Shown in pieces: positions 49,467 to 61,998 of a stretch of 64,000 nucleotides of DNA; positions within the stretch are counted from its first letter, which is position 1; each line of letters starts with the position of its first letter. The DNA lies in the NCBI RefSeq assembly GCF_035594125.1, contig NW_026973669.1:476001-540000 (forward strand), read 5' to 3'. This DNA is from Scylla paramamosain (Eukaryota; Arthropoda; Malacostraca; Decapoda; Portunidae). The position numbers and the translations under genes were made by a program. Below the pieces are notes generated by a model. It had not been told where the DNA came from. It did not search any database and saw only the letters and a program-made list of their open reading frames with translations.

Positions 49467-52391
49467 TTACCATCCTTGTCCACAGTGACCGTCTTTCTCC
49501 TCCTGCTCAGGACTTTGAAGGGGCCTTGGTAGGGGCAAGGGCTTCTTCACAGCGTCAACCCTGACGAACACGTGCGTGCAAGTGTCCAGATCCTGGCTGA
49601 CAAAAGTCTTGGAGGGAGACGTGCGAGGCTGGACAGGCTGCAGACGCTGCATGAAGTCAGAGAGGTTGGCAGCAAAGTCCTGAACGCTGCAAGGAGTAGA
49701 GCGAGGTGCAGGAGTTAGGAGTTCGCCAGGTAACCTGAGCTTGGTACCATAAACGAGCTCGGCGGAGGAGTGGTGTAGGTCTTCCTTTAGTGATGTCCGT
49801 ATGCCAAGGAGGACGAGAGGAAGTGCCTGGAACCAGTCTGCACGTGTGGCAGAGGCAGCTAAGGAAGACTTCAGCTGACGGTGGAATCTCTCAACGGTGC
49901 CGTTTGCCTGCGGGTGGTAACTGGCTGTCCTGAAGCGTTGGATGCCTAGTAGTGACATCACCTTGTTCCACATACTGGACTCGAACTGGCTGCCATGGTC
50001 AGAAGTGAGGCTGAGAGGGACACCGAACCTGGAGATCCAAGTAGTGATGAAGGCACGTGCGACGGAGTCCGTTGTGATCTCAGCCAAAGGTGCAGCTTCC
50101 GGCCAGCGTGTGAAGCGGTCGACGCAGGTGAGAAGGTACCGGTAACCGTCAGAGTAGGGTAGTGGTCCAACGAGGTCGACATGCACGTGGTCGAACCGTG
50201 AAGAGACTGGAGTGAAGGCGGCCGCAGGAGAGCGTGTGTGTCGCCACACCTTGGAGGCTTGGCACTTGACACATGTGTGGGTCCACAGCCTGACGTCTTT
50301 GTTGATGCCAGACCAGATGAAGCGTGAGGTCATCATCTGCTGAGATGCTCGGATGCCAAGGTGGGAGAGGTCGTGCAGCTGACGAAAAACACGATACCGG
50401 TGGGTCTTCGGCAGGTAGGGCCGACAGGAATCGGTGGAAGTGTCAGCATAAACGTGCACTGTGGTTCCTGGGAGTTGTATCTTCTTCATCTGTAGTGCGG
50501 GGTTGTCTTGGAGTTGCCGCAGCTCTTCATCGTTGGCCTGGTCAGCAGCGATGGCAGTGTAGTCGATGGGAGAAGATGACGCAGCAGAGATGTTACGCGA
50601 GAGAGCATCAGCTGGGGCGTTGTGTTCACCTTTGACGTAGCGCAAATCCGTGGTGAACTGCGAGATGAAGTCGATGTGACGCAGTTGTCGCGGTGAACAG
50701 GAGGTCTTGATGTGCAGGGACTTCGAAGTGAGTGGCTTGTGGTCGGTGTATACATGGAAGTTGCGACCTTCCACGAAGTACCGGAAACGCTTGATGGCCT
50801 TGTAGACGGCGAGAAGTTCCCTGTCGTAAGTACTGTACTTGGATTCCGCCTTGTTAAATTTCTTTGAGAAGAAAGAGAGCGGTTTCCAACCTCCGTCGAC
50901 ATACTGCTGTAGAACTGCTCCGATGCCGATGTCAGAAGCGTCTGTGGCGATAGAGATGATGCCATCTGGGTCAGGGAAGCTGAGAGGTGAGACGGAGCTG
51001 AGAGCTTGTTTTGCTGCTGTGAAAGCTTCCTCAGTGGCTGGAGTCCAGACTAAGGAGATGGACTGTCCTTTCTTGCAAGGCTTGATCATCGCGTAGAGTG
51101 GCTGAAGAAGTAGTGAGCAGCTGGGGATGAAGCGGTTGTAGTAGTTCATCATCCCCAGGAATTGCTTGAGTTGGCGCTGTGTTGTAGGCTTGGGGAAGTT
51201 CTGGATGGACTCGCACTTTTCTTGCAGTGGAGTGATGCCTTCCAAGGAGACAGTGTGGCCAAGGAAGGTGATGGAGGGGACCCCAAACACAGACTTGTCG
51301 ACGTTGACTTGCACCCCGTAGTCTTGCAAACGGGTGAGTACTTGCTGGAAGTGCTGTTGGTGCGTCTCTGCGTCAGGACTGGCGATGAGGAGGTCGTCGA
51401 TGTACGCGAAGCAGAAGGGGAGACCTCGAAGGACTTCGTCAATGAAGCGTTGGAAGGTTTGAGCGGCATTCCTCAAACCAAAGGGCATCTTGACGTACTC
51501 GAACAATCCGAAGGGTGTGATGAGAGCAGTCTTCGGAATGTCCGCTGGATGGACGGGGATGTGGTGAAAAGCTTTCACAAGGTCGATCCTCGAGATGTAG
51601 GTGCATCCGAAGAGCTGATAAGAGAACTCCTGGATGTTAGGCACTGGGTACCTGTCCTCGACGGTGCGCGAGTTGAGAGCGCGGTAGTCTCCACATAGTC
51701 GTAGTTCGCCATTTTTCTTAGGCACGATGTGGAGAGCGGAAGACCAGTTGCTGGAGCTGGGCCGTATGATGCCTTGCTGAATGAGGGACTCGAACTCTGC
51801 CTTGGCTTGTCTGGCGCGCTCTGGAGCTAGGCGGCGGGCCTTGGCGTGGGTAGGAGGTCCCTTGGTCTCGATGTGGTGCGAGACGTGGTGTGTGACCGGC
51901 TTGCTGGCTGAGTACGGCTGCGTCAGCGTAGGGAAGGACTTCAGCAGGGAGGAGAACTGGTGGTCTGCCTTGAGGAGGGAGATCTGTGTGCTATCACCAT
52001 GAGTGACCTGTCCCTTTGTTGTGACTGAGGTGAGAGGATCGAGCAGCTTCCGACCCTTGATGTCCACTAGGAGACCGAAGTGTCGGAGGAAGTCAGCACC
52101 TAGAATTGGTTGCGTGACAGCTGCTACGTAGAACGTCCACTCGAAGATACGGCGGAGGTTCAGGTGAAGTTGCAAGGTGCGTCGCTTGTACACAGGAATC
52201 TCCGTACCATTGGCGGCGTGAAGGTGAAGGAGGGGAGGCAACGTCCGGTCTACACCAGGGGCAGGGAGAATACTGACGTCTGCACCAGAGTCGATGAGGA
52301 ACTTGGTCCGGGAGAGAGGGTCATACAACTTCAGTAGCGCAGACGAGGTGTCGTGAACACTATGCGCCGCTAGTGCTCGCTGTTGGGCTTT
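49467..52391 (-). pseudogene. Gypsy pol polyprotein (frame damaged only at the 3' end)
   Basis: The frame is open from the frameshift site to 49467 (about 974 codons); 953 residues are counted below from codon TTG at 52328. Protease: L-I-D-S-G-A at 11-16. RT: R-I-D-L at 247-250 and Y-I-D-D at 309-312. RNase H: T-D-A-S at 462-465, E504, T-D-H at 528-530. Integrase: HHCC zinc site H652, H656, C686, C689, and catalytic D718, D777, E813 (35 residues between the last two). All catalytic residues are present. Near 49531-49536 a frameshift cuts the GPY/F-type module, and in the alternative frame a TGA follows at 49442-49444; the annotated C-terminus (after about residue 931) is therefore aberrant. 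There is no AUG at the start: expression by -1 frameshift from gag is likely. Confidence 0.93.
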
Positions 52392-52394
52392 AAA
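52355..52394 (-). promoter_or_regulatory. Candidate -1 ribosomal frameshift signal at gag/pol overlap
   Basis: In the gag frame the codons TCT TTA AAG give the slippery heptamer T TTA AAG (52394-52388), which has the X XXY YYZ pattern. After a 9-base spacer (52387-52379) an 8-bp stem, GAGCACTA (52378-52371) with TAGTGTTC (52362-52355), including one G-U pair, closes an 8-base loop. Slipping one base back enters the pol frame (next codon GCC) 18 bases before the gag stop TAG at 52372-52370. Confidence 0.75.
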
Positions 52395-53173
52395 GACTTG
52401 GCGAAGGTACAGGGAGCCTTACAATTTCTTGCGTCTTTCCCGAACTCTTCATGGTAGTAGCAGAAACTAGAAGTCTCCGGCGTCTTACTCTTTGAACGCT
52501 GGCGGCGCCGGAAGTGGTGTCTGGAGGAAGAACGCGAACGTGAGCATGAGCGTTCTCTGACCTCTCTCCGAAGATCTCTCACTTCAAGTCTAAGCTGTGA
52601 GACGAGCTCAACAAGTTGCTTGGTACTGTCTTCTGCTCAGATGGAGGCTACTGCAGCTGGTTGACCTTGTGGAAGGGTGGCCATGAATTCATCGGCGAGA
52701 GTGGCAAGCTCGTCTACTGAGAGCTTGTTCTTGACAGTGAAGAGGCAGCGTTGAGTGTCAGGAGGCAGGCGTTGGTAGAACAGCTGTAAGAAGAGTTCCT
52801 TGTCGAAGGAGGTGTACTTGTCGCCAAGCAGCTTCTTCATGCGGCGAAGAAGGTCTGTGGGCTTTTCACCACCAAGTTCTTCTTTTGACAGAAGCTCCTG
52901 GAGGCGCCTCGACACTGTAGATTGTAGGCGTTGCAGAACAGCAGCTTTGAGGTCTTCATAGGGCGAAGCAGAAGTGCTGGCAGCACTGACGACATCAGCA
53001 ACTTGTGAAAGAACGTCAGCTGGTAGTACTGTAGAGGCCTTCACGAACTTGGTTAGACTTACTGTTATCTTGGAAGCCTTGAAGTTACATTCCAGGATGG
53101 AGAACCACGTGAAAGGGTCCTGGCTGATGAACGGAGGAGCACTGAAGGCTACGGAGTCGACATGATCAGGCAT
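52370..53173 (-). pseudogene. Gypsy gag (one in-frame stop)
   Basis: The first plausible ATG is at 53173 (M-P-D-H-V-D-S-V-A-F-S-A-P-P-F); the longer open frame to 53287 begins with GTG. The capsid part has S-Q-D-P-F-T-W-F-S-I-L-E near its start and L-F-L-Q-L-F-Y-Q-R-L-P-P-D-T-Q further on, typical of arthropod Gypsy gag. TGA at 52637-52639 interrupts the frame after 178 codons. The same frame then continues through a leucine-rich segment, an Arg/Ser-rich basic stretch (52555-52475) and the knuckle C-Y-Y-H-E-E-F-G-K-D-A-R-N-C-K-A-P-C (CHCC order). The stop lies between capsid and nucleocapsid. Confidence 0.88.
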
Positions 53174-53895
53174 TGTGCTGAGTGGACCACCACGTGACTG
53201 TGTAAAGTACACTACAGGCGCCGGAAAGTCCGGGAGCCACAGCGGTGAGGAGTGAAGCCGTGAGGCGCCGGTGTGACCGGGTGCCACAGCGGTGAGAGAT
53301 GCCGAATTGGGGCAATGTCACTTCACTCACCACTGAACGAACTGTACGTTATCCTTGGCACTGCACTCACCACTGAACGAACTGTACGTTATCCTTGGCA
53401 CCGCACTGTAAGTAATCCACGGATGACAGTGTTAATCCTGGGCGATGGACCGTAGGTAATCCCCAATGAAGAGCTGTAGATGGAGGCGAGACGGGGCCAG
53501 TGGGAGGGCTCCAGGTAACAGCAGGAAACTGGAGGGGCCGGCAGAAGTTACGTGGAGGAGCGTTCGCGACTGGGAGAGACTGCTGGCCAGTGGCGAGGGC
53601 CAGCTGGAGAGATGCCGGGGGGGGGGGGGGCGCCGTGATGGCGGCCGGGCGGCGGGGGGCGGCATACGGGCGGCTGGGGGCGGCGGCCGGCGGGGTGGCG
53701 GCCGGGCAGTGTCGAGGCGGCGGCCGGGCAGCGTCGGGGCGGGGGCCGGGGTCTGCTGCTGGAGGCGGCGACACCGGCGAAGGGGCAGCTGCCGGAAGAT
53801 TCGCCCGTAGCCGACCGCATCGCCTTGGCCAGGTGGTTGGAGGAAAGCCGCGGGGTGGACTTGGCTGCTCACTCCGGAACAACGGGGTCACCAAT
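53174..53895 (-). other. Gypsy untranslated leader, GC-rich
   Basis: This lies between primer site and gag. It has a perfect 40-bp tandem duplication (53324-53363 and 53364-53403, last two bases variable), a run of 12 G on the plus strand (53618-53629), and ggc/gcggcc-rich repeats (53630-53760). Long open frames here in both strands reflect GC richness, not genes. Confidence 0.8.
53883..53893 (-). promoter_or_regulatory. Primer binding site (tRNA-Trp type)
   Basis: Two bases after the 5' LTR the element strand reads TGGTGACCCCG. As far as I recall, that is the complement of the 3' end of animal tRNA-Trp including CCA; the next bases (TTGT) no longer match. tRNA-Trp priming is a known trait of CsRn1-like elements. 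Confidence 0.75.
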
Positions 53896-54381
53896 TGTAG
53901 CGAAGGTGAGGTGCTACTTGGCCGCCCGGAAGTTGCTCAAGCGAGAAGTGTAGGCTCCCAACTATGACTCTTGGTCATAGCAGTGTTTAGTCCTTGAAGG
54001 GTAACAGTTTCCAGTGTCATAACAGTGTAGCTCTGGCAAAGGAAACTTAGCCTGGGTATTCTCTATTTATTCAGCAAAAACATGAACAATATATACAAAA
54101 TTTACTTAACATAATAAATGATATATACAAAATTATAGAAAAAGAGAGTGTATGTGTGTGTGTATGTCTGTGTGAAGAAAGGAGTAATAAGATGTATTGA
54201 GAAGATGTGTAACACATGTGTCAAAGAGCGTGCACAGAATGTGTACAAGTAAGAGAAATGTATAAAGTGAGGAAAGAAGAGATGAAAGACAAAAGTCTGT
54301 GCAGTAGAGAGAGTGAAAACGGAAGGGTGGTAATATAACAGAAAACGGAGTGCTAGGAGCGGTGACTTGTGTCCCGCTACA
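53896..54381 (-). repeat. 5' LTR of the Gypsy element (486 bp)
   Basis: It is the partner of 48824-49310. On the element strand it keeps TATATA-type AT-rich sequence (about 54110-54130) and AATAAA (54071-54066), candidate TATA box and polyadenylation signal. Confidence 0.95.
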
Positions 54382-54385
54382 GCTT

Positions 54386-56387
54386 TTCGACAAGCGCGTG
54401 CCCGTGCGCGTTATACCTTAAAGATTGCACGGCGTGAGTCTTGGAGGAAGAGTTATGTCTCTTCCCTCACAGTACGCACTCCACTCACTGAGATCTTCAA
54501 CAGAGTCCACAAAAAATCTGGGAAGTATTCTGCACTCCCCCATCTGTTTTATCCCATAATTGGGTCATGGTGGCAGACTCAGACAATCGCCGGTCTGTTT
54601 GCTGAGAACTTTGCAAGTGCCTCTAGAAAGGATGCAACTACACTTATGGTAATTCATCACCGATATTTGGAATTTGCTGGCGTCAGTTTTGCCTCCACTG
54701 GTGGAGAGCCTTATCACGCTCTATTTTCGTTCTCAGCTTTGCCATGATTCATCCCCGGGTCCCGATGATACCTCATATTTCTTTTCGCGCTATATGCCCG
54801 ATGAAGCTTTTACCTTTTTACTTGACATCTATAACTTCATTCGGAATACTGGTGATTTTCTATCTTGGGGTTAGGCTGTAATTATTCACATTCCAAAGCC
54901 TGCAAAAGATCATCAGCTAACGATCAATTATTGCCCCATTTCTGTAATTTCATGTATTTGTAAGTTGCTGGAAAAGATGGTGAATATCAGACATGTGATA
55001 CTTGGAGAGAGGCAGTTACTTCTTTCCTGTTTAGTATGGTTTCCGGGAAATGTGATCTACGACTGATGCTTTATTGTCTATGGAATCTTCCATTTGTGAG
55101 GTATTTGCTAATAAGCAATACTATGTCACAGTCTTTTTTTTATTTAGAAAAAGCTTATGAGACAGCCTGGCGTCATGGTATTTTACCTAGTCTTTTCGAG
55201 TTTGATCTCCGTGGCCGATTCCTTATTTTTATACAACAGTTTTTATCTCGCCGTTTTTTTTTTTTTTTTTTTTTTTTTACGGATATGGGTTGGTGGGGAT
55301 CGCCCACTTGCGGAGTCATGCCGCAAGAAAGTTTATTTAGTGTCACACTTTTCATTGTAGCTATAAACAGTATCATTGTTGTAATTCCGGAAGGGGTTCG
55401 TGGTAGCTTTTATGTCGATGACTTATCGATCTCCTTTTCTGTGGCGCGGATGCCTTTCATTGAAAGGAAATTGCAGTTAATGGAATTTCTCACCGACGGC
55501 TACTCGAGGATTTTGTTTCTCAGTTTCGAAGACTGTGGTCATACATTTTTGCCGCCTTCGTGGTGATCACCCAGACCCAGATCGGTATCTATATGTTCGA
55601 AAAATCTCTTGTGTGGAGGAAACTCATTTCCTGGGACTTCTATTTGAGAGACGCCTAACTTGGGTACTTCACCTTCGTTGTATTAAGGTAGCATGTATGA
55701 AGGTGCTCCTTCTCTTGCACCAAACTTTTATTCTTTCAAAGTTAGAGTATGGTTATGAGATTTATTCCTCTACTACTGAGGCTCGGCTTCGTGTGTTGGA
55801 CTCAGTGCACATGCCGGCGTTCTCTTGTCAACTGGTGCATTCTGCTCATCCCCAATCCCTAGCTTACTGGTGGATGCTGGTGTCCTTCCGCTGGACTTGC
55901 GTCGCCAATCTATATTACAGAGGTGCTGGTATCATGTTCAACGCCTCCCTGACTCTGTTCCTTGTGTGGCTGTCTCCCGTGATTCACGTTCGCGTTTATG
56001 TATCTCACCCGAATGAATTGGTGTTAGGGTTGCATCTGCTATGGCGGCATTAAATGTACCGTCCGTTTCTGTAAGTTCCTGTCGATACCCTAGTGTTGGT
56101 TACCGGCAATTCCCAGATATATTTTCCTGCTCCCCTGATATCCCTAGTAATGACTAATTACCGGATTATGAGCCCATTATGATTATGAGTACATTATTCT
56201 TGGAACACTATTCCACACATTCCGATTCCATACCTGTATTTACGGTCGGTTCAAAATCTTTCCTTCATACTGTCAAAGCGGTAGAGTCCCCGTTCTTGCC
56301 TCCGTTTTTACAGCAGAACTGTCTGGCTTTATTTTAGCTTTAAGAATCATTTTTACTGTTCCCACCTCATCTTTTACAATTTTTAGC
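54386..56387 (+). pseudogene. J copy 13, middle part: linker, RT, start of RNase H
   Basis: This continues ORF2 from 48823. It starts in the R-Q-A-R-A-R-A-R-Y-T-L linker, followed by RT: D-E-A-F-T-F-L-L-D-I-Y-N-F (54795-54840), Q-S-F-F-Y-L-E-K-A-Y-E-T-A-W-R-H (55125-55180, catalytic D of F-D-L-E-K replaced by Y), and F-Y-V-D-D-L-S-I-S-F (55405-55440, catalytic YVDD intact). The thumb runs 55580-55930. Then comes the start of RNase H (P-V-F-T-V-G-S at 56230-56250, catalytic D replaced by V). A 23-base poly-T run (55254-55277) interrupts RT. The copy is cut at 56387 by a CR1-like LINE and resumes at 59325. Confidence 0.75.
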
Positions 56388-59324
56388 GATTAGAACAATA
56401 GAACAAGAAATAAGGGAAACTACAAGAAGCGACCAGGCTTACACGTGGCAGTCCCTGTATGAAATATAGCTACCTATTTCCATCTATCATCCCCATCCAT
56501 AAGCCCGTCTAATCTTCTCTTAAAGCACCCTAATGTCTTAGCACTAACAACATGATTACTGAGTCCGTTCCACTCATCTATCACTCTACTTGAGAACCAA
56601 TTTTTTCGTATCTCTTTCTTAAACCTAAACTTTTCAAACTTGAACCCGTTATTTTTTTTATTTATCCTGGTTGTTGATCCAAAGAATTTTGCTTATATCC
56701 CCCTTGTTATAACCCTTATACCACTTAAAGACTTCTATCAGGTCCCCTCTTAACCTACGTCTGTCTAAAGAATGTAAATTTAACAGCTTCAATCTCGCCT
56801 CGTAAGAAATACTCTTCATCCCCTGTATCCTTTTTAGTCATTCTCGTTTGTACTGATTCTAATAGACCTATATCTTTCCTGTAATGTGGGGACCAGAACT
56901 GCACAGCGTAGTCTAGATGAGGTCTGACAAGCGCCAAATATAACTTTAATATTAATTTGGGCCTTCTACTTTTAACACTCCTAAAAATTAATCCTAATAC
57001 CCTTTTTGCCCTGTTTCTGGCCTCTATGCATTGCTTTCCTAGACGGAGTTCAGAGCTAACTATAACTCCTAAATCTTTTTCGTACCCTGAACCTACCAGA
57101 GTTTCGTTATTTAATGTGTACCTATTGTGTGGGTTTTCTCTAACTACGCTAAGCACTTTGCATTTGTTGATATTAAGCTGCATCTGCCATCTGTCTGTCC
57201 ATTCATTCATCCCATCTAAATCTGCCTATTCTGATCTAATTAATCTACCTATCTTTGTGTTATGTGCAAATTTACTAACATCACTACTAATTCCACTATC
57301 CAAGTCATTGATATATATTAAAAACAACAATGGTCCTAATACTGATCCCTTTGGCACTCCAATATTTACATGACCCCACTCACATTTCGAGCCGTTTATT
57401 ACAACTCTTTGTCGCCTGTCGCTTAGCCATGACCTTATTAAGCTTAGCACCCTTTTATCTATCCCGTGTGCCCTAATCTTTCTCAGGAGCCTCTGATGGG
57501 GTACCTTGTCAAATGCTTTACTAAAGTCCAGATATAAGATGTCATAACTATCACCATTATCTACTGCCTCGTACACTTTACAGAAAAAACTCATCAAGTT
57601 TCTCAGGCAAGACTTCTTCGTGAAGCCCTGCTGTGACTGATTTATCAAGTTATGTTTGTGTAAATGCTCCCTAATGTTCCTCGCTATGATTGACTCCATT
57701 CTTTTACCTACAACTGAAGTTAAGCTGACAGGTCTATAATTAGATGCTGAAGTTTAATCTCCTTTCTTAAAGATGGATACTACACTAGCCTGCCTCCACA
57801 TTACCGTTACCTCACCTGACTCAAGTGATTTCCTAAAGATAGAAACTAACGGCTCACCAATAACCTCTTTGCATTCCTTAAGTATTCTGGGATAAATTTC
57901 ATATGGTACTGGTGTCTTGAATTTTTTTTGCCTATATATATTCTGTTTCATTATCTCCTTATTTATGGAAATATCTGCCAGCTTCTCATTCTCATATATT
58001 CTAAACGTCTGTTCACTATTTGGCATATCCTGCATGTTTTCGTGGGTTAAGACAGTTAAAAGATACTCACTCATTCAGAATTTTACTAATCTCCTCACCA
58101 GAACTAACCAGCTCCACATCTGCTGCCTTTAATGGACCTATAGTATCCTTATTCTTCGTCCTGTATACCTTGCCGGCTTTGCCTGGCTGGCTACCTTTAA
58201 TCCATAATTGCCCTTAGCTTTCCTCGTTAGCCTCCTGACTGTTCTAACTAATATTGTGGCCTTAAAACTTAATAACTTAATAACTTAAAACTTAATAAGA
58301 AGTACATATAACCCTTAATCTATTATAATATACTTATCTTCCGCTCTATATAGTGTTTTAACCAAACTCATCCATTTAGGGTAATTTTTTTGTGATCTTA
58401 TTGCTCTATACAGGATGTTTGCTAACTGTCCTGTATGCAATTTATCTACGAAATATTTATACAACTCATCTACATTTACTTCACCTTCCATCCTCTCCAC
58501 TCACTCATATACACACCTCGACCTCACCTCTCCCATCTCAGCATGACCTGACCCTGTAACATACTCACACCTATTTCCCCATCTCTCTCTCCTCCGCCCC
58601 TTCTAGACATATCTTCCCTCTTCTTGCCCTACAACCTCACACCTCACCTCACCTCTCTCATCTTGCCTTATCTCTCTCAACTCCGTCCCGGACCTGACCT
58701 CACCCTACATCCGTTGCCAGTCAACTCCTTGGAGGTACCTTTTTTTTAATTCATCAAAATCTGCTCTCCAGAGTCAGGTATTTTACTATTGTTTTTGCTT
58801 CTAAAAGTTTCTTACCATATTAATTTGTACCTAATTTCCCAATGGTCACTGTTACCTAGCTGTCCTCCAACCTCTTAACCTCTGGACCTGTGTGACTGCT
58901 TCCTCACTGTTAGTAAAAATTAAATCTAGAAATATTGTACCCCCTTATGGGTTCTACTACTACCTCTGCTTCCTTGTTACCCACCATCAGGCTCCAGTCA
59001 ATATTCCTAAAATAAAAATCTACCACACATACCTGACTGTACCTGCCTGCTCTATTAATTTCCTGCCACGGTGAGGTGTTAATTCCTTTGTACTGTTCGG
59101 TGGCATGTACACTACTCCCAGTACTACTGACATTGATCCTTCCTTAATATCTACCCATATCGACTCTGTTTTGCTATCTTTTTTTTTTTAATTCTACTGT
59201 CAATACAATACTGTAATGTGTCCCTAACGTATAACGCGACGCCTCCTCCTCTCCTGTTTTCCCTGTCTTTATAGAATAGTGTATAACCATCTATCTTAAC
59301 CTCTGGATTAAATACTTTTCCTGA
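56388..59324 (-). mobile_element. CR1-like LINE, copy 4 (about 2.9 kb, with endonuclease)
   Basis: This is the longest CR1-like copy. From right to left: endonuclease remnant 59310-58740 (minus strand G-G-G-V-A-L-Y-V-R-D-T-L, G-V-V-Y-M-P-P-N-S-T, L-G-N-S-D-H-W-E-I), a decayed linker, then RT 58074-56755. The RT holds L-D-F-S-K-A-F-D-K-V-P-H and G-V-P-K-G-S-V-L-G-P; the catalytic F-A-D-D appears as F-A-H-N and is therefore lost. The thumb follows with V-R-P-H-L-D-Y-A-V-Q-F-W-S-P. The 3' end at about 56388 retains only traces of the 8-base tail. Both flanks belong to J copy 13 RNase H, with about 8 bases missing at the junction. Confidence 0.8.
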
Positions 59325-60427
59325 TACATGTTCTTTCCGTTATTCAACAATTTAGCCCTTCCTCCCTTCATTCACTTGTTTTAACGATTCTTGAGTGGCT
59401 ATACCTTTTACAGCACAGAAGCTATCATGTCTCATTTTCCTGGGTCCCTACACATGTTGGAATTCAAGGGAAAGTGAAGACTGATAGGCTGGCTAAAGAG
59501 GCAGCAACTCGGGTTGCTCGTTTTAATCCCATTCCCATTCATGACATAATCCAGTATAAGGGTGACAGTTCTTGCCAGTTGGCAGGGCAGGTGGATGGAT
59601 TTGGTTGCCATCACTAAGATGGGTGACATAACTTCTGTATCTTTCCGTCCATGGACGTATGTCTATGTGCAGGAGAGCCCCTTAGAGGTTCCACTGACCT
59701 GCCTCCGGACAGATCACACACTTCTCACTCAAGGTTACCTCATATCCCAGAAAACCAACCATTTTGTGATTACTCTTACTTCCCCTTAAAATGCGACACT
59801 TTCTAGTAGTGTCTGGTGAGCTGCGGGAGTGATATCTTTTCCGTTGCCGCGATGAGAATGGGACTTTCCAGATGTCGCTGATACTTGGAGAGAGGGTTCT
59901 CTCCCTGGGACAAACAATTTATAGACAAACTATAGGTTAACTTTTAACTATTCTTATTTTATTTCTTTTATCAGTAATATAGTACTGGGCAGAACTTTAT
60001 CTTTGTAATGGTAGAACATGGCAGCAAGTGAGGAAGACATGTAACAAACAACGTCAAGTCTTGGGGCCTGGGTCAGTTGGGGTCAGCATCTTGGATACGT
60101 AACGAACAACGCGAGAGGTCTGGGTCAGTGGGGTCAGTGCCTTGAATACGAAATAAACAACGCCAGAAACAGTGGTCTGGGTCAGTGGGATAAGTACGCC
60201 CTCACATTAAATCAAACTAAATAGTTAAAACATTAATATACCAACCCTCTCATTTTTAGCACTTTATGGTTCTTCCCATATAACTTTTTTATGTTTACTT
60301 TTCGATCTTTTAACTTTTTACCACACCTATAATTTTGCTTTTAATATCAATATTTTAAAACTGCAAAATTTGTTGCTTTAAAAGTTTATTTGCAGAGTGA
60401 TATGACCGCGACGTTGCGGCGCCATAA
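59325..60427 (+). pseudogene. J copy 13, right part: RNase H end, ORF2 C-terminus, 3' UTR
   Basis: This resumes J ORF2 after the CR1-like insertion (W-L-Y-L-L-Q-H-R-S-Y-H-V-S-F-S-W-V-P-T-H-V-G region, 59390-59460). It runs through R-L-A-K-E-A-A-T-R-V-A and the C-terminal zinc-finger-like region (59650-59780) to the 3' UTR. The UTR has three units of an approximately 50-bp repeat (60040-60195). The 3' terminus at 60405-60427 has an intact ccgc-gacgtt-gcgg hairpin. Confidence 0.75.
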
Positions 60428-61357
<930 letters not shown>

Positions 61358-61610
61358 CACCCTAGAAGTTCATATCCTAAAATTTGGATACTTCCCCTCC
61401 CCCCGACCCACTCCTTGTAAAGACCTAAGTAACCTAAGTTCAAAGTGGATTTACATTTTTCTACTAGAAAAAAAATCGCCTAAATGTTACATTTTTTTTA
61501 TATTTTGTTTTCCTTCCTTCTAAAAAAAAAAAAGCTAAGCTAATTTGGCCACAGAATTTACATTTTTCTTTCTTGTACCTGTTATGATAATGGTCAATTG
61601 GGACCCCAAG

Positions 61611-61774
<164 letters not shown>

Positions 61775-61835
61775 AATGTACAGTGAGATAACGCAATGAG
61801 GAAAGTAAGAATGATGAAAGAGAATAACAACAAAC

Positions 61836-61998
<163 letters not shown>

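Larger units (their letters stand above)
48824..54381 (-). mobile_element. Gypsy LTR retrotransposon, CsRn1-like, near complete
   Basis: Total length is 5558 bp. The LTRs are 487 and 486 bp with TG...CA ends. The target duplication GCTT is at 48820-48823 and 54382-54385. On the minus strand the order is 5' LTR, primer site, leader, gag, overlapping pol (protease, RT, RNase H, integrase), polypurine tract, 3' LTR. A primer site matching tRNA-Trp and a CHCC instead of CCHC gag knuckle are, to my knowledge, features of the CsRn1 clade of Metaviridae. There is no env frame. LTRs differ at 8 positions plus one 1-bp indel by eye, which means a recent insertion. One stop in gag and a frameshift in late pol make it probably non-autonomous. 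It is inserted in J ORF2. Confidence 0.93.

Noticed and set aside
49298..52337. Plus-strand open frames of up to 178 codons inside the Gypsy body
   Set aside because: They are antisense shadows of the pol frame, which has family motifs throughout.
53174..53287. Longer N-terminus for gag
   Set aside because: The upstream extension starts with GTG and lacks similarity to gag; the ATG at 53173 gives the usual gag start.
53432..53967. Overlapping 90-175 codon frames rich in Pro, Arg, Gly or Ala
   Set aside because: These lie in the GC-rich leader of the Gypsy element with no ATG-supported domain; several frames are open only because of GC content.
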